Assembly (NCBI RefSeq): GCF_024679245.1
Contig: NC_090176.1
Coordinates: forward strand, 22,246,793 to 22,310,792
Direction: 5' to 3'
Length of the DNA: 64,000 nt
Source of the DNA: Pseudorasbora parva
Taxonomy: Eukaryota > Chordata > Actinopteri > Cypriniformes > Gobionidae
The notes under the pieces were generated by a model. It was not told where the DNA came from. It searched no databases and saw only the letters and a program-made list of their open reading frames with translations. The position numbers were made by a program, and so were the translations under genes. This document shows positions 59,886-64,000 of this stretch, in pieces. The stretch's first letter is position 1. Every line of letters starts with the position of its first letter.

Positions 59886-61994
59886 GTCTTGCCAACAGTT
59901 TCCCTAGCACTAAATTTAATGCTAGTTTATGTAATAATGCTAACAGCAATAAAAGTAAATAATGGTCTGGATAATTTTGGATTAAGTGGAGATGCTCCTG
60001 AGACTGAACTTAAAATAAATAGTTAACCCAAAAAATGTAATTCTGTTATCATTTATCATTTTGAATGGTTTTTGACAATACAATAAAACCCAGTAGGCTC
60101 TAAAACAATCTTGGGCCCTATTGCATTTTATTGTATAGATAAAAACAAATCTTTCAGAATACAATATAAATATATATATTTTTTATTTGAAGTTATTATG
60201 GCTTTCTCCAGAACAGTATTCTTCATGGCTTTAAAACACCATGGAGAAGGTCGAACATGATAAAAACAGCCACACAAACTAAAAAGAAAAGAAAACATCA
60301 TCCTGCACTAAAATAGCCTAACATAGAAAACCTTTTAATCAACTCATGACCACCTTTACTAGAATGTATCACATTCTATTGTATTTATTGTGGTAAATTT
60401 TGACTAACTTGACTAAATCTATAATGTATAATCTGTTAAGGAAATATATTTTTCACTTAATATTTATATTACAACTGAGGCATGTTTGTTGCTGCAGTTT
60501 CTAAATCTGTATGTTACTTAATTATTACAAATGGTTGATTAAAAAAAAGAAAGAGAAGGTAATATTGGCATTGTAAGCCATCAATGGTCTTACCTCTAAT
60601 TATATCCTTATGGACACAAATGCTATAGTTAAAAATTATCCTACAAGATTGATGTTACTTTTTTCGTAAGGCCAAGTACACGTTAGAATCAAGAGGACTT
60701 TTTTGGTTTATTGATTAACAATTGGTTTTTCCGTGTGTAAAATATGTTCTGGTAATAATGGTATAAGGAAAAAGCTAGCTTTCATATATTCCGAGAGATG
60801 ACAGAAAATTAGCATGTTCAATATAAGAGCATTTTCAGTAAAGTTAGTTTGGCCTACATTCAGTTTTTAGGTGCTTCAATAAAATAAAAAAACATATTCT
60901 ATGTAAACAAGTAATTACTTAAGCTATTCCTTTATTGTGATTGTTATCAGTGTGTGTGGATGATACCACAAAAGATAATTTAATAAAAATAAACAAACAA
61001 ATAAATCAATAAAACCTCACGAGGGAGCATGCATTGGGACCCAATGTTCAAACCAAGCCTACGCCCTGGGTTTCACAGAAGAAATAAAGTCTTGCAAGTT
61101 AGATATGAAGGTGAGCAAATGATGACAAAACTTTCAAAAACCTTTAACCTTCTGCATTAATGTTAAAAAGCCTTCTCAAAAGCTTGCTTTTTATAATCCT
61201 ATCTATTTAATCTATTTATAAAGTCAATTGTTTTCTTGTTAAATATATCCTGCTTCACTCTGAGATGTTACATTATGAAAAAAGGTGATTTCAAATGTCA
61301 TTTCATGTTAACGTTAAAGGCGAGACCCTGCCATTTTTAGTCTCGCGTCAGGGATGAATACATCAAAATAAGTTTCAGCACGGGTGGGTCGGGGCAAACG
61401 GAGGTCCAGGTAATGGTGCTGATGGCTCATGGATTGTGCAGTGTACGAAGTGATGGGGAGGACGCTTTACGACTGGCTGTGTCAGTCTCTTCCGCCTGAA
61501 TTACCCTCTCATCTCTCCTCTCCTCTGCTCGGCACGCCGTGAAATGGCTTTCTGTAGGCCATTAGCTTTGAAGGAGCAGGGACGAGTAGGATGGAGGAAA
61601 CAGCACCGGCCTGCTCTCCCACCATGCCATCCCAATGGCCTTCATTACGAAGCTTAGCTCTGACACACATCACCCAGCGTGTCTGTCAGTCAGACGCCGT
61701 GGTGTTTATTGCTGCCCACCGTCACCCCAGGTCGAGTACTGCAGGGGAACGATTGTTGAACAATCCGCTGGGCCCGATTTATTAACTGTCATGATACACT
61801 TTCAACACTTTTTGATGTCTTGTTAAGATGGGATTGAGAATTTGAGGATTATAAAGCTACAAGTAATTAGAGAGATATGTTTTGCCCTGCTGTATGATGC
61901 TTGCAGGATCATGCAGGGTAAACCCGTGGATGTGAGCCTCATAGGGTTTGGGTTATGTTTGTTAAAATAGATGAGGTTTGAGAAGAAAAAAAAA
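59886..61994. other. AT-rich then GC-richer single-copy sequence
   Basis: 60010-60065 and 61095-61135 carry short traces of the same MITE family (AATAGTTAACCCAAAAAATG; AAGGTGAGCAAATGATGACA). 61430-61770 is GC-richer, with overlapping plus ORFs at 61591-61826 that show no domain or splice support. Confidence 0.25.
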
Positions 61995-62712
61995 TAGCCT
62001 GGATGCCAGCCTAACTCAGCCCCGCCCACAACATTTGAGCTCGGGCAGTTCGGTCTGGACTTGATCCATAGAGGAGCAATTATGGCCAAGCAGAAATTGT
62101 TCGGGCCAATTAAATTGTCAGGGCGGGCTTTAGACGATGATGGACAGATGATCAACAGTAACGTCATCATCCACGTCATCAAAGGCGCTTGGGTTGCATT
62201 TGTTCAAATCCTAAATGGAGAGCTTGTTCGTAAATGCATTCACCTTCACTAGATCTCTCAGAAATGATGATCATGTTGGTAAGTGCTCTGTGTATCCTTA
62301 AATTCTTTTTTATACAACACCGGCAAAGATTGTTTATTCCAGCGAGCGTGCAGACAGTTTTACAACAAAACCCGCCAACTGCTAGCCCAAAACAGGAGCT
62401 TCTCTGAGGGGGTTCTCCAGAAGAAGAAAAAAAGGGCATTTGGGGGGTAAAATGTGTTATTTTGGCATAAATGTCTGCTAAAATTCGCATTCATGGGTCT
62501 ATATATCACATAGTTGAGATCGCTTCAAATGCAGATGAGTTCTGTTGACATTTAAAAACTAATGTTATGCGTCGCTCCATTGCTCTGATTGGTTGTAGGT
62601 CTATCCAATTGAGGTCTTTCCTGGTTCGGTTGAAACGCCCCATAATCACAGCTCAATGGAGCAGTTTCAGACTCATATTCTGACTAGAATTGAGTATGAC
62701 AACTTCAGGCTA
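61995..62712. mobile_element. Third hAT-type non-autonomous element
   Basis: The left end is TAGCCTGGATGCCAGCCTAA; the right end is ATGACAACTTCAGGCTA. The TAGCC...GGCTA termini match those of 2133-2659 and 39814-40345, but the interior is different. A-rich flanks (AAAAAAAA before the element, GAAAAAAA after) allow, but do not prove, an 8-bp duplication. Frames inside (61823-62490) carry no domain. Confidence 0.5.
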
Positions 62713-64000
62713 GAAAAAAAACTGCAACAATTGTGCATATTTATTTGTGCAGTCAATGCCTTTCTCATGGGCGTTGATCTGACAAACAAAAACAGGAAAT
62801 GTTAGGGTATCAGTGTGATATCTAGTAAACACATTCTAACAAATAGCCACTGCAGAACTTCTGCTATTTATGTACCTTCTGAAACTAAAATCTGCCAAAC
62901 AAAATAGAAGCGCAATTTACCAGGTCATGGGTTTTAGATGCATATTCCTTGAGCCTTACTATTTCACATAGACCAGGTATGCTATGTTTTGATATTTAAC
63001 ATTCTTCAATCATTATGTGCCACCAGACATGTATGACTTGTGTTAGCAAAAGTCGAATGCATTGATTTCTAACATTTAAGGAGGCTGATCACATAGCGTA
63101 TTTTGGTCAACGTCAATTAGGAGAGCGTGGAAAGTACAGATTAATCTGTGCCTCTAAAGGTTTCTTCATAAATAAACTCCTTTATGAGTTATTAACATTT
63201 AACAAGTGCCATTTCCAGCCGTGCGAGTTTGGCCGGCTTTAGCGAGCTCTCGATAATGTCGCGGGTGAGAGTTTGCACGGTCAGATCAAGAGATTTCTTT
63301 AGTGGCGCCTGCAGGTGAGGTGACTCTAATGAGGCCTGGGGGGATGCCTGTTTGAGGATGTGAGTCAGCACACCCCACCCTGCCCTTCCAGCACACCATC
63401 CTCCACCTCTCCCCTCCACGCGTTCATTTGTTTACCTAGCCCGCAGTGAACTGTAAAATCAGACTGATTTCATCTCTGCATTTTACATATGCATGAGCCC
63501 TGTGCAGCTCAGAGCGGTGCAATGAATACACACTCTCCAGAGAGAGACCTGCGGTGCCCCCTGAGCAAACACACACACACACACCTTACACAAACACTGG
63601 CCTCTTTACCTACACACACACACACACACAATATCACAATTAACTTAGTCATACACACCTACTCGTATATTCATATGTCAGAAAAGGGTTTTCACGGATA
63701 CATGAAAATTTGTTTAACCAGTTTTTTTGCTGTGGTGTTAGATACCAATCATGTTTATGAGCTCAGTAAACAGGCGGACAAAGACAAGAAAAAAGTCAAT
63801 AAAAATTAATTCATTCCTACAAAGAATAAATAAAAGTAGCTCTAATCTAATTTAAAATAGTCCTACTATTTGTGTATAGTGTGCAATTGAAGCAGGTTAG
63901 CAACATGCTAACACTAAGCTCTGTTAAAATCAAATGTTATGTCTGTGTTAGTGCTCTCAAAATTAGTGTTATTTTTTTCAGTTTAACGCGTTAAAAATAT
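62713..64000. other. Single-copy sequence with CA runs
   Basis: 63060-63440 is repeat-free and GC-richer. Short CA arrays lie at 63570-63583 and 63614-63631. No gene is supported; see the low-ranked minus-strand open segment at 63189-63306. Confidence 0.25.

Overview
The window reads as nuclear DNA of a cyprinid-type teleost. It is AT-rich, long ORFs are absent, and it is crowded with fish mobile-element remnants: Tc1 transposase relics, hAT-type non-autonomous elements with 8-bp target duplications, tRNA-derived SINEs, and many palindromic miniature elements whose ends read TTAA-AGG...CCT-TTAA. Long (TA)n, (GT)n and (CT)n microsatellites are common. Nothing looks bacterial, viral or plasmid-like.

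Only one host coding segment can be supported. It is a 118-121 bp internal exon at 19631-19751 on the + strand, with a strong polypyrimidine tract, a TAGCAG tandem acceptor and a GTAAGA donor. Its peptide (DRIQQLRREYLQAR...AYEELEARRRGPEYEQHR) resembles the C-terminal DRIQ-LRREY region of the polarity protein Par-3, and fits the PARD3B paralogue better than PARD3. The simplest reading is that most or all of the window is intron of a fish pard3b gene transcribed left to right: upstream intron 1-19630, exon, then downstream intron from 19752. No flanking exon was recognised, so the intron assignment is inference.

Layout. 0-8 kb: Tc1 3' relic, a hAT-type element with clear target duplication, a tandemly duplicated MITE, a foldback MITE, and a nested pair at 7.3-8.0 kb. 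8-17 kb: CT and TA microsatellites, a SINE head, a GT-associated repeat, several palindromic MITEs, one nested inside another, and a 659-bp foldback. 17.5-20 kb: a 1.8-kb TTAA-flanked element, a SINE and then the exon. 20-30 kb: mostly single-copy sequence with three MITEs and a hAT-like element. 30-36 kb: single-copy sequence, then a 1.8-kb hAT relic carrying a BED-finger-like fragment. 36-43 kb: TA arrays, a SINE, a palindromic element, the second copy of the hAT-type twin and Tc1-like MITEs. 45-50 kb: a full-length decayed Tc1 element and an internally deleted relative beside a TA-centred palindrome. 50-64 kb: more MITEs, a 231-bp GT array next to a TA/poly-T array, a third hAT-type element, and single-copy stretches that are candidates for conserved non-coding elements.

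I found no new multi-gene system. The observations most worth checking are the tandem splice acceptor of the exon, the shared TTAA-AGG ends of otherwise different palindromic families, the target-site-supported hAT elements, and the TA-centred palindromes. No database search or alignment could be run; family names rest on recognition of well-known fish repeats.
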